This document shows, piece by piece, positions 54,554 through 62,962 of a stretch of 64,000 bases of DNA. This DNA comes from Bog-756 sp049517675. Lineage in GTDB: Bacteria > Actinomycetota > Acidimicrobiia > Acidimicrobiales > RAAP-2. The notes beneath the pieces were generated by a model. The model saw only the letters and a list, made by a program, of their open reading frames with translations, was not told the DNA's origin and did not search any database. Both the position numbers and the translations under genes were made by a program. How positions within the stretch are numbered: position 1 is the stretch's first letter; each line of letters starts with the position of its first letter. Where the stretch lies: positions 29,405 to 93,404 of the forward strand of contig JBEKRV010000009.1 of NCBI GenBank assembly GCA_049517675.1, in the 5' to 3' direction.

Positions 54554-55092
54554 CAGGCGGGGCGGGAGTTGCCGGTGTCGGTCGGAGCCACCACCGGGGC
54601 CAACTGCCCGGCATAGGCCACCAGCTCGCGGCCGGCGGGGCCCATCGGGTGCCCGGTCAGGTGCTCGAGCGCGGTGATCGCCTGGGGTCCGCCGGGCAGC
54701 CGGTCGGACCACAGCAGGTACCCGGCGATCACACCGGCCACCCGGTCGCCGAGCTCCTCCTGGTGCACGAGGATCCGTTCCCCCTGGACCAGTCGCCCGT
54801 GGATGTCGCGGTACACCTCGGCGAGCACCCCCCGCACGTCGCCGGAGCCCGGGAGCGGGTAGTGCACACTGGCCAGCGACTTCTCCTCGTAGGCCTGCAG
54901 GTTGTGCGACGACGGGAGGAGCGAAACCACCCGGTTGAACCCCTGGACCTGCAGCCAGATGATCTCCTCCTGGCGGCGCACCTTGCGATGGTTCGGAGCG
55001 AAGCCACCCGGGCGCTCGCTCATGGCCAGGCGATCCATGATCACCCAGGTGAAATTCCGCGGGGGGATCCCTGCTGCCCACTTGCCCTTCAC
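54553..55092 (-). CDS. PTP-fold (dual-specificity phosphatase-like) protein lacking the catalytic cysteine
   Basis: A 179-residue protein between folP and folB, overlapping both (GTGA and TGATG). RVVSLLPSSHNLQAYEEKSL, VHYPLPGSGDVRGVLAEVYR and ERILVHQEELGDRVAGVIAG follow the course of a small dual-specificity phosphatase. In place of the P-loop His-Cys-X5-Arg it reads H110-Q-E-E-L-G-D-R117: spacing, His and Arg are kept, but Cys is Gln111. The general-acid region is around Asp85. It should therefore be catalytically dead as a cysteine phosphatase and may bind a phosphorylated pterin or a protein. The family assignment is from motif reading only. Confidence 0.6.
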   Translation of the reverse strand: MKGKWAAGIPPRNFTWVIMDRLAMSERPGGFAPNHRKVRRQEEIIWLQVQGFNRVVSLLPSSHNLQAYEEKSLASVHYPLPGSGDVRGVLAEVYRDIHGRLVQGERILVHQEELGDRVAGVIAGYLLWSDRLPGGPQAITALEHLTGHPMGPAGRELVAYAGQLAPVVAPTDTGNSRPA

Positions 55093-55937
55093 GATCCGAC
55101 CTCCGTATCCAGCATCGATGACGCAGCCCGGTCACGGTGGAGCGGCCGCCCGACCAACGTCGCGGCCTGCACCGTGGCCGCCACGTCGTGGACCCGGACC
55201 ATACCCGCCCCCTGCTGCATCGCCCACGTGGCCGTGGCCAGCGAGCCCGGCAACCGCTCCGCCGCCGGGAGCGCGACGCCGTCCGGCCCGGCACCGAGGA
55301 CACCGAGGAACCCCTTGCGGCTGGTGCCCACCAGCACAGGGTGGCCGGTCGCCACCAGGACGTCCAGGCCGCCCAGGAGCTCGAGGTTGTGCTCGACCGT
55401 CTTGCCGAAGCCGATGCCCGGGTCGATCCAGATCTCCTCCACACCGGCCTCGGCCGCCGATGCGGCCCGTGCCGCGAGCATGTCGCGCACCTCGACGACC
55501 ACGTCGTCGTACCGGGGGTCCGCCTGCATCGTGGCCGGGGTCCCCTTGCGGTGCATGGCCACCCACCCCACGCCGCGGCGGGCGGCGACCGGCCACAGGG
55601 AGGCGGACACGTCGTTGATGAGGGTGGCGCCGACCCCCACCGCCGCTTCGGCGACCGACTCCTTGACGGTGTCGACGGAGACCCGGACGAACGGACTGAG
55701 CGCCTCGATCACCGGGAGGACCCGTCGGAGCTCCTCCTCCACGGGCACCTCCACGGCACCGGGACGGGAGGATTCTCCCCCCACGTCCACGATGTCGGCC
55801 CCTTCGGCGATCATCTCATGCCCTTTCATGATCGCCCGATCCGTCTCGAACCAGTGGCCGCCATCGGAGAACGAGTCCGGGGTGACGTTGAGGATGCCCA
55901 TGACCAGGGCACGTTCCTCTGTGGTCGCATCCGGCAT
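55089..55937 (-). CDS. folP: Dihydropteroate synthase
   Basis: A 282-residue TIM-barrel enzyme condensing the pterin pyrophosphate with p-aminobenzoate. LVMGILNVTPDSFSDGGHWF, ADIVDVGGESSRPGAVEVPV, VRVSVDTVKESVAEAAVGVG, INDVSASL, WIDPGIGFGKTVEHNLELLG, VGTSRKGFLGVL and VRVHDVAATVQAATL are the full set of active-site loops. The MHRKGTPATMQ loop is standard. Its stop overlaps the PTP-like gene. Confidence 0.96.
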   Translation of the reverse strand: MPDATTEERALVMGILNVTPDSFSDGGHWFETDRAIMKGHEMIAEGADIVDVGGESSRPGAVEVPVEEELRRVLPVIEALSPFVRVSVDTVKESVAEAAVGVGATLINDVSASLWPVAARRGVGWVAMHRKGTPATMQADPRYDDVVVEVRDMLAARAASAAEAGVEEIWIDPGIGFGKTVEHNLELLGGLDVLVATGHPVLVGTSRKGFLGVLGAGPDGVALPAAERLPGSLATATWAMQQGAGMVRVHDVAATVQAATLVGRPLHRDRAASSMLDTEVGS

Positions 55938-56029
55938 CGCACCCAGCGTAAACCAGCGCGGGCGGTGCGGCGACCGGCACGGGACCCGTGATCGGGGCGC
56001 AGGAGCCGGCCGCCCCGCTGCCGGGACGG

Positions 56030-56599
56030 TCAGCGGCCCCTCACGAACTGCATGGCCTCGAACCGTGTCGCCGTGTCGGTGCGGAACTGGCCCCGGACGG
56101 CCGAGGTGATCGTGGACGTGCCCGATTTCTTGACGCCCCGCATCGACATGCAGAGGTGCTCGGCGTCCACCACGACCAGGACGCCCTTCGGGTCGAGGGC
56201 CGCCTCGATGGCGTCGGCGATCTGCGAGGTCATCCGCTCCTGGACCTGCAGCCGCTTGGCGAAGCCGTCCACCAGCCGTGCCAGCTTGGAGAGGCCGGTG
56301 ATCCGGCCGTCGGAGCCGGGGATGTAGGCGACGTGGGTCCGACCCATGAACGGCACCATGTGATGCTCGCAGAGCGAGGCGAAGGGGATGTCCCGGACCA
56401 TGACCATCTCGTCGTGATCGGCGGCGAATGTCACCTCGAGGTGGTCGGCCGGGTTCTCGTGGAGGCCGACGAAGAGCTCCTCGTACATGCGGGCCACCCG
56501 GCCCGGGGTCATGACCAGCCCGTCGCGGGTCGGGTCCTCGCCCACCGCGGCCAGGATCTCCAGCACGGCCGCCTCGATCCGCTTCGTGTCCACGCTCAT
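56030..56599 (-). CDS. folE: GTP cyclohydrolase I
   Basis: A 189-residue tunnel-fold enzyme opening folate synthesis from GTP. Zinc ligands lie in PFASLCEHHMVPF and AEHLCMSMRGVKKSGTSTIT; GSDGRITGLSKLARLVDGFA and KRLQVQERMTSQIADAI are family blocks. The ATG at 56599 has GGAGAGG upstream. It is 91 bases before folP. ftsH, which usually lies between hpt and folE in actinobacteria, is absent. Confidence 0.96.
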   Translation of the reverse strand: MSVDTKRIEAAVLEILAAVGEDPTRDGLVMTPGRVARMYEELFVGLHENPADHLEVTFAADHDEMVMVRDIPFASLCEHHMVPFMGRTHVAYIPGSDGRITGLSKLARLVDGFAKRLQVQERMTSQIADAIEAALDPKGVLVVVDAEHLCMSMRGVKKSGTSTITSAVRGQFRTDTATRFEAMQFVRGR

Positions 56600-56746
56600 C
56601 GTCCGGTCACCTCTCCACTCGTCTCCACTCGTCGGCCGTCCTGCGTCCGGGCGTCGGTGCCCCGTTCTACCTGGTCGATCGCCGGAACGTGCCGTCCGCA
56701 CCCGTCGCCGGCACCGACCGGCACCATCCCACGGACCCGGTGGGGG

Positions 56747-57328
56747 CTACGGCTTCGGTCCGTCGTACACGTGGATGGCCGGCAGGTTCCGGTAGCGCTC
56801 GGCGACGTCGAGCCCGTAGCCGATCACGAAGTCGGCGGGGATGGTGAAGCCGACGTAGCGCAGGTCGAGCGCCGTCCGCTGCTGGCCCTCCTTCACCAGG
56901 AGGGCGCAGACCTCGAGGCTGGCCGGCTGGCGGGCGAGCAGGTAGCGCTGGAGGTAGCTGAGGGTGAGGCCGCTGTCGACGATGTCCTCGACCACCAGCA
57001 CGTGGCGGTCCAGCAGGTCGACGTCGAGGTCCTTGACGATGCGGACCACCCCCGACGTCCGGGTGGCACTGCCGTAGGAGGACACGGCCATGAAGTCGAC
57101 CTCGGAGGGGAGTGCGATGGCCCGTGACAGGTCGCTCATGAACATGAACGCGCCCTTCAGCACGCCCACGAGCAGGGGTGGCCGACCGGAGTAGTCGGCC
57201 GTGATCGCCGAGCCGAGCTCGGCGATGCGGGCCTGCAGGTCCGTCTCGGACACGATCACCTGTCCGACCTCGTCACCGTCCTCGAGGCGCGCGCCGTCGG
57301 TCGGGCGCTCGTTCCCTCGGGTGGTCAC
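56747..57328 (-). CDS. hpt: Hypoxanthine phosphoribosyltransferase
   Basis: A 193-residue purine-salvage enzyme. The PRPP loop is HVLVVEDIVDSGLTLSYLQR, LLVGVLKGAFMFMSDLSRAI and DFMAVSSYGSATRTSG precede it, and DFVIGYGLDVAERYRNLPAI closes the site. GTG at 57328 lies one base after the tilS stop, so the tilS-hpt pair is coupled as in other actinobacteria. Confidence 0.96.
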   Translation of the reverse strand: MTTRGNERPTDGARLEDGDEVGQVIVSETDLQARIAELGSAITADYSGRPPLLVGVLKGAFMFMSDLSRAIALPSEVDFMAVSSYGSATRTSGVVRIVKDLDVDLLDRHVLVVEDIVDSGLTLSYLQRYLLARQPASLEVCALLVKEGQQRTALDLRYVGFTIPADFVIGYGLDVAERYRNLPAIHVYDGPKP

Positions 57329-57329
57329 G

Positions 57330-58277
57330 TCACGACTGTACCGGAGCGCCGGTTGCACCTCCCACGGGCCCCATGCGCAGGCGACCCCCGGAACGGGCCA
57401 CCCGCACCCCGCCGGGCACCTCGGTCGCCCGCCGCTGCGCACGCGCCACCTCGAGCACCCGGTCGACGGCCCCGGCCGGGGGAGGGTAGCGGCCGCCGCC
57501 GGCCAACCAGCCCCGCACGGCCCGTCGGGCCTGTGCCGTCGGCGCCGAGGCCAGGGCCGCGGCATCGGTCGGGTCGAGCAGGCTCGCCACCGAGTCGAGG
57601 AGCTCGGCGTCGCCGGCCAGCAGCGCGGCCTGCCGGGCGAGGACGGGGACGACGTCACGCCCGGCGATGTCGGAGCACAGGGGCAACAGCTCGGCCCGGA
57701 CCCGGTTGCGGACGAACCGCGGGTCGTCGTTGGACGGGTCGCGCAGCGGTGCCAGCCCGACGTGGGCGCACAGGGCGACGGTCTCGCTCCTGCGGAGGCC
57801 GAGCAGCGGGTGGGTGGCCCCGGCACGCATGCCGGCCAGACCGTGGACGCCGGCACCCCGGAGCAGGTTGACCAGCACCGTCTCGGCCTGGTCGTCCGCC
57901 GTGTGGCCGGTGGCCGCCCCGTTGCCGAGGACGAGGTGCCGGGCGGTCCGGGCCCTGGCCTCGAGGTTGGGGCCGTCGGTGACCTCGACCCGGCACGACC
58001 GGAACCGGGCGCCGAGGCGGGCGGCGACGTCCGCCACGACGGCGGACTCGGTGTCCGATCCCGGGCGGAGACCGTGATCGACGTGCACGGCCGTGACCCG
58101 GCAACCGGCGGCCACGGCGAGGATCAGGAGCGCCAGCGAGTCGGGCCCTCCCGAGACGCCGCACACCAGAGGGGAGCCGGGAGGGGGGAAGGTGCAGCGT
58201 CGGAGCAGCGCCACGACCACCGGGTCGCCGGCCAGGTCGGCCGCCGGCTGCCGGGCGGTGCCGGGCGGCTCGGTCAT
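57330..58277 (-). CDS. tilS: tRNA(Ile)-lysidine synthetase
   Basis: A 315-residue PP-loop ATPase that modifies the CAU anticodon of tRNA-Ile2. The ATP site is VCGVSGGPDSLALLILAVAA, followed by VTAVHVDHGLRPGS, GHTADDQAETVLVNLLRGAG and LGLRRSETVALC. The C-terminal domain is shortened relative to E. coli TilS, as usual in actinobacteria. The ATG at 58277 follows the metalloprotease stop by four bases. Confidence 0.93.
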   Translation of the reverse strand: MTEPPGTARQPAADLAGDPVVVALLRRCTFPPPGSPLVCGVSGGPDSLALLILAVAAGCRVTAVHVDHGLRPGSDTESAVVADVAARLGARFRSCRVEVTDGPNLEARARTARHLVLGNGAATGHTADDQAETVLVNLLRGAGVHGLAGMRAGATHPLLGLRRSETVALCAHVGLAPLRDPSNDDPRFVRNRVRAELLPLCSDIAGRDVVPVLARQAALLAGDAELLDSVASLLDPTDAAALASAPTAQARRAVRGWLAGGGRYPPPAGAVDRVLEVARAQRRATEVPGGVRVARSGGRLRMGPVGGATGAPVQS

Positions 58278-58281
58278 CGGG

Positions 58282-59439
58282 TCAGGGGAGGACGAGCGCC
58301 GGAGGGCCCACACGCGAGATCCAGGCCGACGGGTCACGGATCTCCTCGAGCGACGGGAGCCACTCGGGGCCCCGCCAGGCGTTGTCCAGCAGCGCTTGAC
58401 CCCCGCGCTCCTCGACCACGGCGATGAACCGCTCGCCCTCCTCGTACTGGCGGAGCTTGGCCTCGATCCCGATCAGCTGCTGGAGCACGCGGGACAGCCC
58501 GTGGGCCTGCTTGCGGCGTTGGCGCAGGACCTCGGAGAAGTGGGCGGCACTCGGGATGTCGGCGGCGCCGGCACGGTCCATCGTCACGTCCCCGTGGCCC
58601 TCCAGCAGACTCATCAGCGCCTGGATCCGGTGGAGCCCCTCGAGCTGCTCCGGCGTGGCCACCAGTCCGAGCGCGCCGTTGTCCTCCAGCGGGTTGCGAC
58701 CGGCCCGGATCTCCTCCACCATCCGCCGGAGGGCGGCCGCCAACCGGGTCGGGTCGGGCTCGAGCGATCCGATGCCCTCCTCCACCAGCGAGACGAAGTA
58801 GTCGCGCATCCACGGGATGGCCGTGAACTGGCACCGGTGGGTCACCTCGTGGAGTGCCAGCCACAGCCGGAACTCCCGCGGGTCGAATCCGTGCTGGCGC
58901 TCCAGGGCGACCACGTTCGGCCCCACGAAGTACACGATGTCCTGGTCCTCGACGGACTCCTCGGTGAGGAGGAGGTCGTACTGACCGAGCACCCGGGTCG
59001 AGAGCCAACCGAGCACTACGCCCATCTGCGCCCCCGTGGCGGTGCGGCCGGCCGAGGCGAGCGGTCCGGCCAGACGGGCCAGCATCGGGTTGGCGCCGGA
59101 CAGGCGGGACGGGTCGAAGCGGTCGAGGTGGGGTCCCAACAGGCGCTGGAAGCTGGCCACGTTGGCGCGGACCCACCCCGCCCGGTCGGTGACCCGGGCC
59201 CGGGCCGGGCCCGCGGCCGAGCGCAGGCCGGTGGAGGCGGCCACCAGCTCTTCGGCCTGAGAGGTCAGTTCGGCGAATTCGGCCTGCAGCAGGTCAGGGC
59301 GGAACGGGGCGGGCACTCTGGTCCTGCTGCCCACCCAGGTGGCCACCCGCTCGGCGGTGTCCCAGTCCACCGCGCCCGGAGTCGTCGACCGGCGCGGCCG
59401 GTCGTCGGCGGGGATCGGGTCGGCATCGATGGCGGTCAC
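58282..59439 (-). CDS. Zinc-dependent metalloprotease-like protein (DUF2342/zincin_2)
   Basis: A 385-residue mostly helical protein. The zincin motif is LALHEVTHRCQF with HEVTH at 197-201 and a likely third ligand in the YFVSLVEEGIG helix. VDWDTAERVATWVGSR and ANPMLARLAG are typical of the actinobacterial group that sits before tilS (mycobacterial Rv3626c type). Its proteolytic activity and targets are not established. GTG start at 59439. Confidence 0.88.
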   Translation of the reverse strand: MTAIDADPIPADDRPRRSTTPGAVDWDTAERVATWVGSRTRVPAPFRPDLLQAEFAELTSQAEELVAASTGLRSAAGPARARVTDRAGWVRANVASFQRLLGPHLDRFDPSRLSGANPMLARLAGPLASAGRTATGAQMGVVLGWLSTRVLGQYDLLLTEESVEDQDIVYFVGPNVVALERQHGFDPREFRLWLALHEVTHRCQFTAIPWMRDYFVSLVEEGIGSLEPDPTRLAAALRRMVEEIRAGRNPLEDNGALGLVATPEQLEGLHRIQALMSLLEGHGDVTMDRAGAADIPSAAHFSEVLRQRRKQAHGLSRVLQQLIGIEAKLRQYEEGERFIAVVEERGGQALLDNAWRGPEWLPSLEEIRDPSAWISRVGPPALVLP

Positions 59440-59496
59440 GACGACCAGTGTAGGGAGGGCCGGACCCGTCGGGGGGCCGCCGGCCCGGCCGTGGGA

Positions 59497-59814
59497 TCAG
59501 TCGGCCGACGCGCTCTCCCGGCGCAACGCCTCGGCCACCCGGGCGATGAGCGCATCGGGCACCCGCTCCTGGCACCGGTTGGCCACCAGCTTGCGCAGCT
59601 CGGCCTCGAAGCCGTAGGCACCCACGCACGGTCCGCACAGGTCGAGGTGCCGGGCGATCTCGATTCGGCGCTGCTCGGTCAGCTCGCCGTCGAGATAGAA
59701 GTAGAGCTTCTCGATCGTCTCCTCACAGCCGACGAAACCGGCGGCCGGCTCCTCGTCCGCGCGCCGTGGGCCGCCGGCTACGCCGTCCCCATCTGGTCCC
59801 ATCGACAGACTCAC
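59497..59814 (-). CDS. rsrA: Zinc-binding anti-sigma factor RsrA-like
   Basis: A 105-residue redox anti-sigma factor for SigR. CEETIEKLYFYLDGELTEQR, then RHLDLCGPCVGAYGFEAELR carries His56-X3-Cys60-X2-Cys63, the ZAS core whose oxidation releases the sigma factor; Cys30 and Cys80 are further candidates. It begins with a GTG directly after the sigR stop. An ATG four codons in is possible. Confidence 0.9.
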   Translation of the reverse strand: MSLSMGPDGDGVAGGPRRADEEPAAGFVGCEETIEKLYFYLDGELTEQRRIEIARHLDLCGPCVGAYGFEAELRKLVANRCQERVPDALIARVAEALRRESASAD

Positions 59815-60393
59815 CTACCTCGACTCGTCCGAGGCCCCGACCAGGCCGCGCGCTCTTCCCACGTCCACCAACGCCTTCTGCAGGGCTTTTCTTCCGCGGT
59901 GGATCCTGCTCATGACCGTTCCGATCGGCACGTCGGTGATCTCGGCGATCTCCTTGTACGAGAAGCCCTCGACGTCGGCCAGCAGGACCGAGATGCGGAA
60001 CGTGTCCGGGAGGGACTCGATGGCGGCCTTGACGTCGGTGTCGGTGAACCGGTCGAGGGCCTCGTCCTCGGCGCTCCGGCCGAGCCCGGCCGAAGGGTCC
60101 CCGGCCAGGTGGTGGTAGAGGTAGAGGTCGTCCACGTCCTCCACGTCGGCGATCTCCGGCCGACGCTTCTTGGACCGGTAGGAGTTGATGTACGTGTTGG
60201 TCAGGATCCGGTAGAGCCACGCCTTGAGGTTGGTGCCCGCCTCGAAGGAACCGAAGGCCCGGTAGGCCTTCAGGTACGTCTCCTGGACGAGATCCTCCGC
60301 GTCGGCCGGATTCCGGGTCATCCGCAGCGCCGCCGTGTACAGGGCGGACATGTACCCCATGGCGAGGTCGGAGAACTGCTCCTGGTCTGCCAT
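59815..60393 (-). CDS. sigR: ECF sigma factor SigR/SigH type
   Basis: 192 residues. Region 2 is FSDLAMGYMSALYTAALRMT, NPADAEDLVQETYLKAYRAF, NLKAWLYRILTNTYINSYRS; region 4 is SLPDTFRISVLLADVEGFSY, KEIAEITDVPIGTVMSRIHR and GRKALQKALVD. It matches the thiol-oxidative-stress sigma factor of actinobacteria, held by RsrA. I saw no clear autoregulatory promoter in the 36 bases upstream, where the CocE gene ends. Confidence 0.94.
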   Translation of the reverse strand: MADQEQFSDLAMGYMSALYTAALRMTRNPADAEDLVQETYLKAYRAFGSFEAGTNLKAWLYRILTNTYINSYRSKKRRPEIADVEDVDDLYLYHHLAGDPSAGLGRSAEDEALDRFTDTDVKAAIESLPDTFRISVLLADVEGFSYKEIAEITDVPIGTVMSRIHRGRKALQKALVDVGRARGLVGASDESR

Positions 60394-60429
60394 GGGGCCA
60401 CCCTACACAGGCGGCGTGACATCGCAGGC

Positions 60430-62748
60430 CTAGCCACCGTTCTGGGCCGGTACGTAGGTCCGGCACGGCTGGCCGCGCAGGGACGGGCAGGCCGGCTGGG
60501 CGTCCGGCGGGGTGATGCCCGGGACCACCGACAGGACCAGCGACGAGGGCGTGGCCCCGCCTGTCCGGATCGTGTCGGTCACCCGCCCATGCGTCTGGTA
60601 CGTGTCGAACACCCACACCGGGCGGTCGCCCCCAGGGGCGGTCACCGTCACCCGGATGCGCGAGCCGGCGCGGAACGAGTAGGCGAAGGGGAGGATGGGG
60701 ATCCGCACCTCGGTGAAGGTCCCCGCGGGCAGGGGCCGGGCCGTCGACGCCAGGTAGGTCGGCACCGGGTGGGTGGCCGTCGAGGCGGTCGGGTCGAGCG
60801 CCCGGTCGCTCGCCCGCAGGTCGCCGCTCTGGATGAACATCTCGGATCCGTCGGGACGGACCTCGGACACGGTCGCCTGGAGATCGGTGTCGGCGGCCGT
60901 GCTCTTCACCCACACGTCCAGGCTCGCCGGTCCGATGACCGTGAGGTCGTGGGACAGCGGTGCGCTGACGAACCCGAGGCCGCTCGGGCCGGTCACCGGG
61001 GTCCAGTCGTAGGGCGGGGTGGCCGACCACACGTTGCCCGACGGGAGGTCCGTCGCCGGCCGGGCCGAGGGATCCGGTCGGAAGGACACGGTCGATGCGG
61101 CCGGGGTGGTCCGGGTCAGCGTGCCGCCGGCCCCGAGGTGGAGCGACATCGCGATGGCCGTCGGTGGCGGCCACGAGTCGAACTGCGCCTGCCAGACGGG
61201 CTGGAGCGCACCGGGGCCCGCACTGCCGCTCCCGTTGTCCATGAGCACGCGGACCCGGGGCTGCGCCTCGAACGCCTTCCGCGCCGCGGCGAGGGTCGGC
61301 TCGTGGGTGAACTGCAGCGGTGGCGGCGGCGCCGAGGGGGCCGAGGCCAGCTGGTCGTAGAGCTGGGGGGCGAGGACGTCGAGCAGCGGCGACGGCTTCG
61401 GCACCTCCTGGGCCACGAAGATGTCGAGGAACTCGAGCCAGCGGGTGATGGTCCCCGGGCCGAGGGAGTCGGCGTGGGTCCCGTTGACCATGGTCACCCA
61501 CACGTCGGGGTCCTTGGCCAGGGCCGAGACGATGGCCGGCCACTGCCCCCCCGTCTGCTCGTCCTGGAACGCCCCGGACAGGAACACCGGCACCTGGGTC
61601 CGGGCCGCCCAGGACACCGGAGCCCGTTGGTCGTACAGGCCGGGATCGCGGTGGGACGCCTCGCCGAGGAGGGCGTCGAGGTTCTGGGCCTGCCCATGGA
61701 GGTCCTGGTCGGCCAGGCACGTCTTGTCGCCGTCGGCGATGAGGACCTTGGCGTACGTCTGGCCCCCGGCAGGGGCGGGTTCGGCGTCGGCGATGCGCTG
61801 GTCGAGCCACGAGCCGGCGAACCCGGCGTTGAACATCCCGCCGGGGAACCCGGTCGAGTAGAGGTCGTCGGTGAGGCTCATCGGTGCCACCGCGGCGAGC
61901 CCCGGCGGTCGGGTCCCGGCCACGAAGAGCTGGGAGATGCCCGAGAACGAGATCCCCACCAGGCCCACCTTGTGGTGGGCGACCCACGGCTGGGCGGCGG
62001 CGATCTGGACCGCGTCGTAGCCGTCGTAGGTGGTGGGCAGGCCGAACAGGTCGAAGGCGCCACCCGAGCAGCCGGTGCCCCGCATCTGGAGGCTGATGGT
62101 GGCGAAACCGAGGAGCGGGGCGACGAGTGAGCCGACCGCGGTGGACGTCGACGGGAGAAGGGGGTCCGAGGTGGTCTCGCCGTCCAGGTGGAGCACGGCG
62201 TCGATCAGGCTGTCCGGCCCGGCGATGGCGTAGCCGGAGTCCTCGATCACGGTGGGGAAGGGCGCGTCGGCCATCGTCTCGCCGTAGGGGAGGCGCACGG
62301 TGGCGGCCAGCTTCACACCGTCGCGCATGGTGATGTAGTTGAGGCCCACGTGCATCTTCTGGTCGGCGTAGAACGACTCGGGCGGGGTGTCCGTGGTCGA
62401 CAGGACCCGGAAGGGGGGGGTGGCCGCCACGACGCCGTCCCGGTCCACCCGGAACGTGTACCCGGGCCCCGGCGCGACGTTGCGGACGATCAGGCTGCCG
62501 AGGGCGTCGGTCCGTCCGGACCCGACCTCGTGTCCGGCTCCGTCGGCCAGGACGAGGGACGTCCCCGGGGTGGCGCCGGCCACGTACGCCTGGCCGATCG
62601 ATCCGTGCCCGGAGAACGGGGCGACCGCAGTGGGCGCGGGCAGCGTCGCGGCCGCCGCGTCGGACGATCCTCCCGCGGTGGCGACACCGGCGGCACCGAA
62701 GGTGGCGCACAGGGCGATGATCACGGGAACGAACCGATGGCTGGGCAC
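60430..62748 (-). CDS. Secreted CocE/NonD-type (S15 family) hydrolase
   Basis: 772 residues. The signal peptide FVPVIIALCATFGAAGVATA is followed by an Ig-like N-terminal segment, the alpha/beta-hydrolase core with GLVGISFSGISQLFVAGTRP (nucleophile Ser267), a late His in TMVNGTHADSLGPGTITRW, and a C-terminal jelly-roll domain (ASLDVWVKSTAADTDLQATV). Members cleave X-Pro peptides, cocaine-type esters or antibiotics; the substrate here is unknown. GTG at 62748 has GGGGGGA upstream; longer frames lack the signal peptide at the N-terminus. Confidence 0.88.
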   Translation of the reverse strand: MPSHRFVPVIIALCATFGAAGVATAGGSSDAAAATLPAPTAVAPFSGHGSIGQAYVAGATPGTSLVLADGAGHEVGSGRTDALGSLIVRNVAPGPGYTFRVDRDGVVAATPPFRVLSTTDTPPESFYADQKMHVGLNYITMRDGVKLAATVRLPYGETMADAPFPTVIEDSGYAIAGPDSLIDAVLHLDGETTSDPLLPSTSTAVGSLVAPLLGFATISLQMRGTGCSGGAFDLFGLPTTYDGYDAVQIAAAQPWVAHHKVGLVGISFSGISQLFVAGTRPPGLAAVAPMSLTDDLYSTGFPGGMFNAGFAGSWLDQRIADAEPAPAGGQTYAKVLIADGDKTCLADQDLHGQAQNLDALLGEASHRDPGLYDQRAPVSWAARTQVPVFLSGAFQDEQTGGQWPAIVSALAKDPDVWVTMVNGTHADSLGPGTITRWLEFLDIFVAQEVPKPSPLLDVLAPQLYDQLASAPSAPPPPLQFTHEPTLAAARKAFEAQPRVRVLMDNGSGSAGPGALQPVWQAQFDSWPPPTAIAMSLHLGAGGTLTRTTPAASTVSFRPDPSARPATDLPSGNVWSATPPYDWTPVTGPSGLGFVSAPLSHDLTVIGPASLDVWVKSTAADTDLQATVSEVRPDGSEMFIQSGDLRASDRALDPTASTATHPVPTYLASTARPLPAGTFTEVRIPILPFAYSFRAGSRIRVTVTAPGGDRPVWVFDTYQTHGRVTDTIRTGGATPSSLVLSVVPGITPPDAQPACPSLRGQPCRTYVPAQNGG

Positions 62749-62908
62749 AGCATCCCCCCGGGGACTCGATGGACGGAGCGGCCGGCGGACCGGCGGTGGC
62801 GCCCCCGACCGTTGCCGGTTCCCGTGCCGGGAGGAGGCACCGGCCTGCGCTCCCCGCACACGGCACCGGCCCCCGTCCCGACCTCGGGCTCGACCGGGAG
62901 AGGCTACT

Positions 62909-62941
62909 CCACCGCACCCCCCACCAGGGGGCCGTCGGTGG
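62909..62941 (-). terminator. Hairpin downstream of the repeat-protein gene
   Basis: An imperfect inverted repeat, CCACCGCACCCCCC facing GGGGGCCGTCGGTGG, 22 bases after the stop at 62963, placed as a terminator of that gene. 62749-62962 otherwise holds only the CocE promoter area. Confidence 0.5.
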
Positions 62942-62962
62942 TGCCGGGCCGGGTGCCCGGGA

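Noticed and set aside
59723..62917. Very long open frames opposite or beside real genes (this one over 1000 codons, others at 34084-37107 and 2453-4633)
   Set aside because: At about 70 % GC stops are rare in the shadow frames; their translations are Arg/Gly/Pro-rich and lack domains, while the genes listed explain the sequence.
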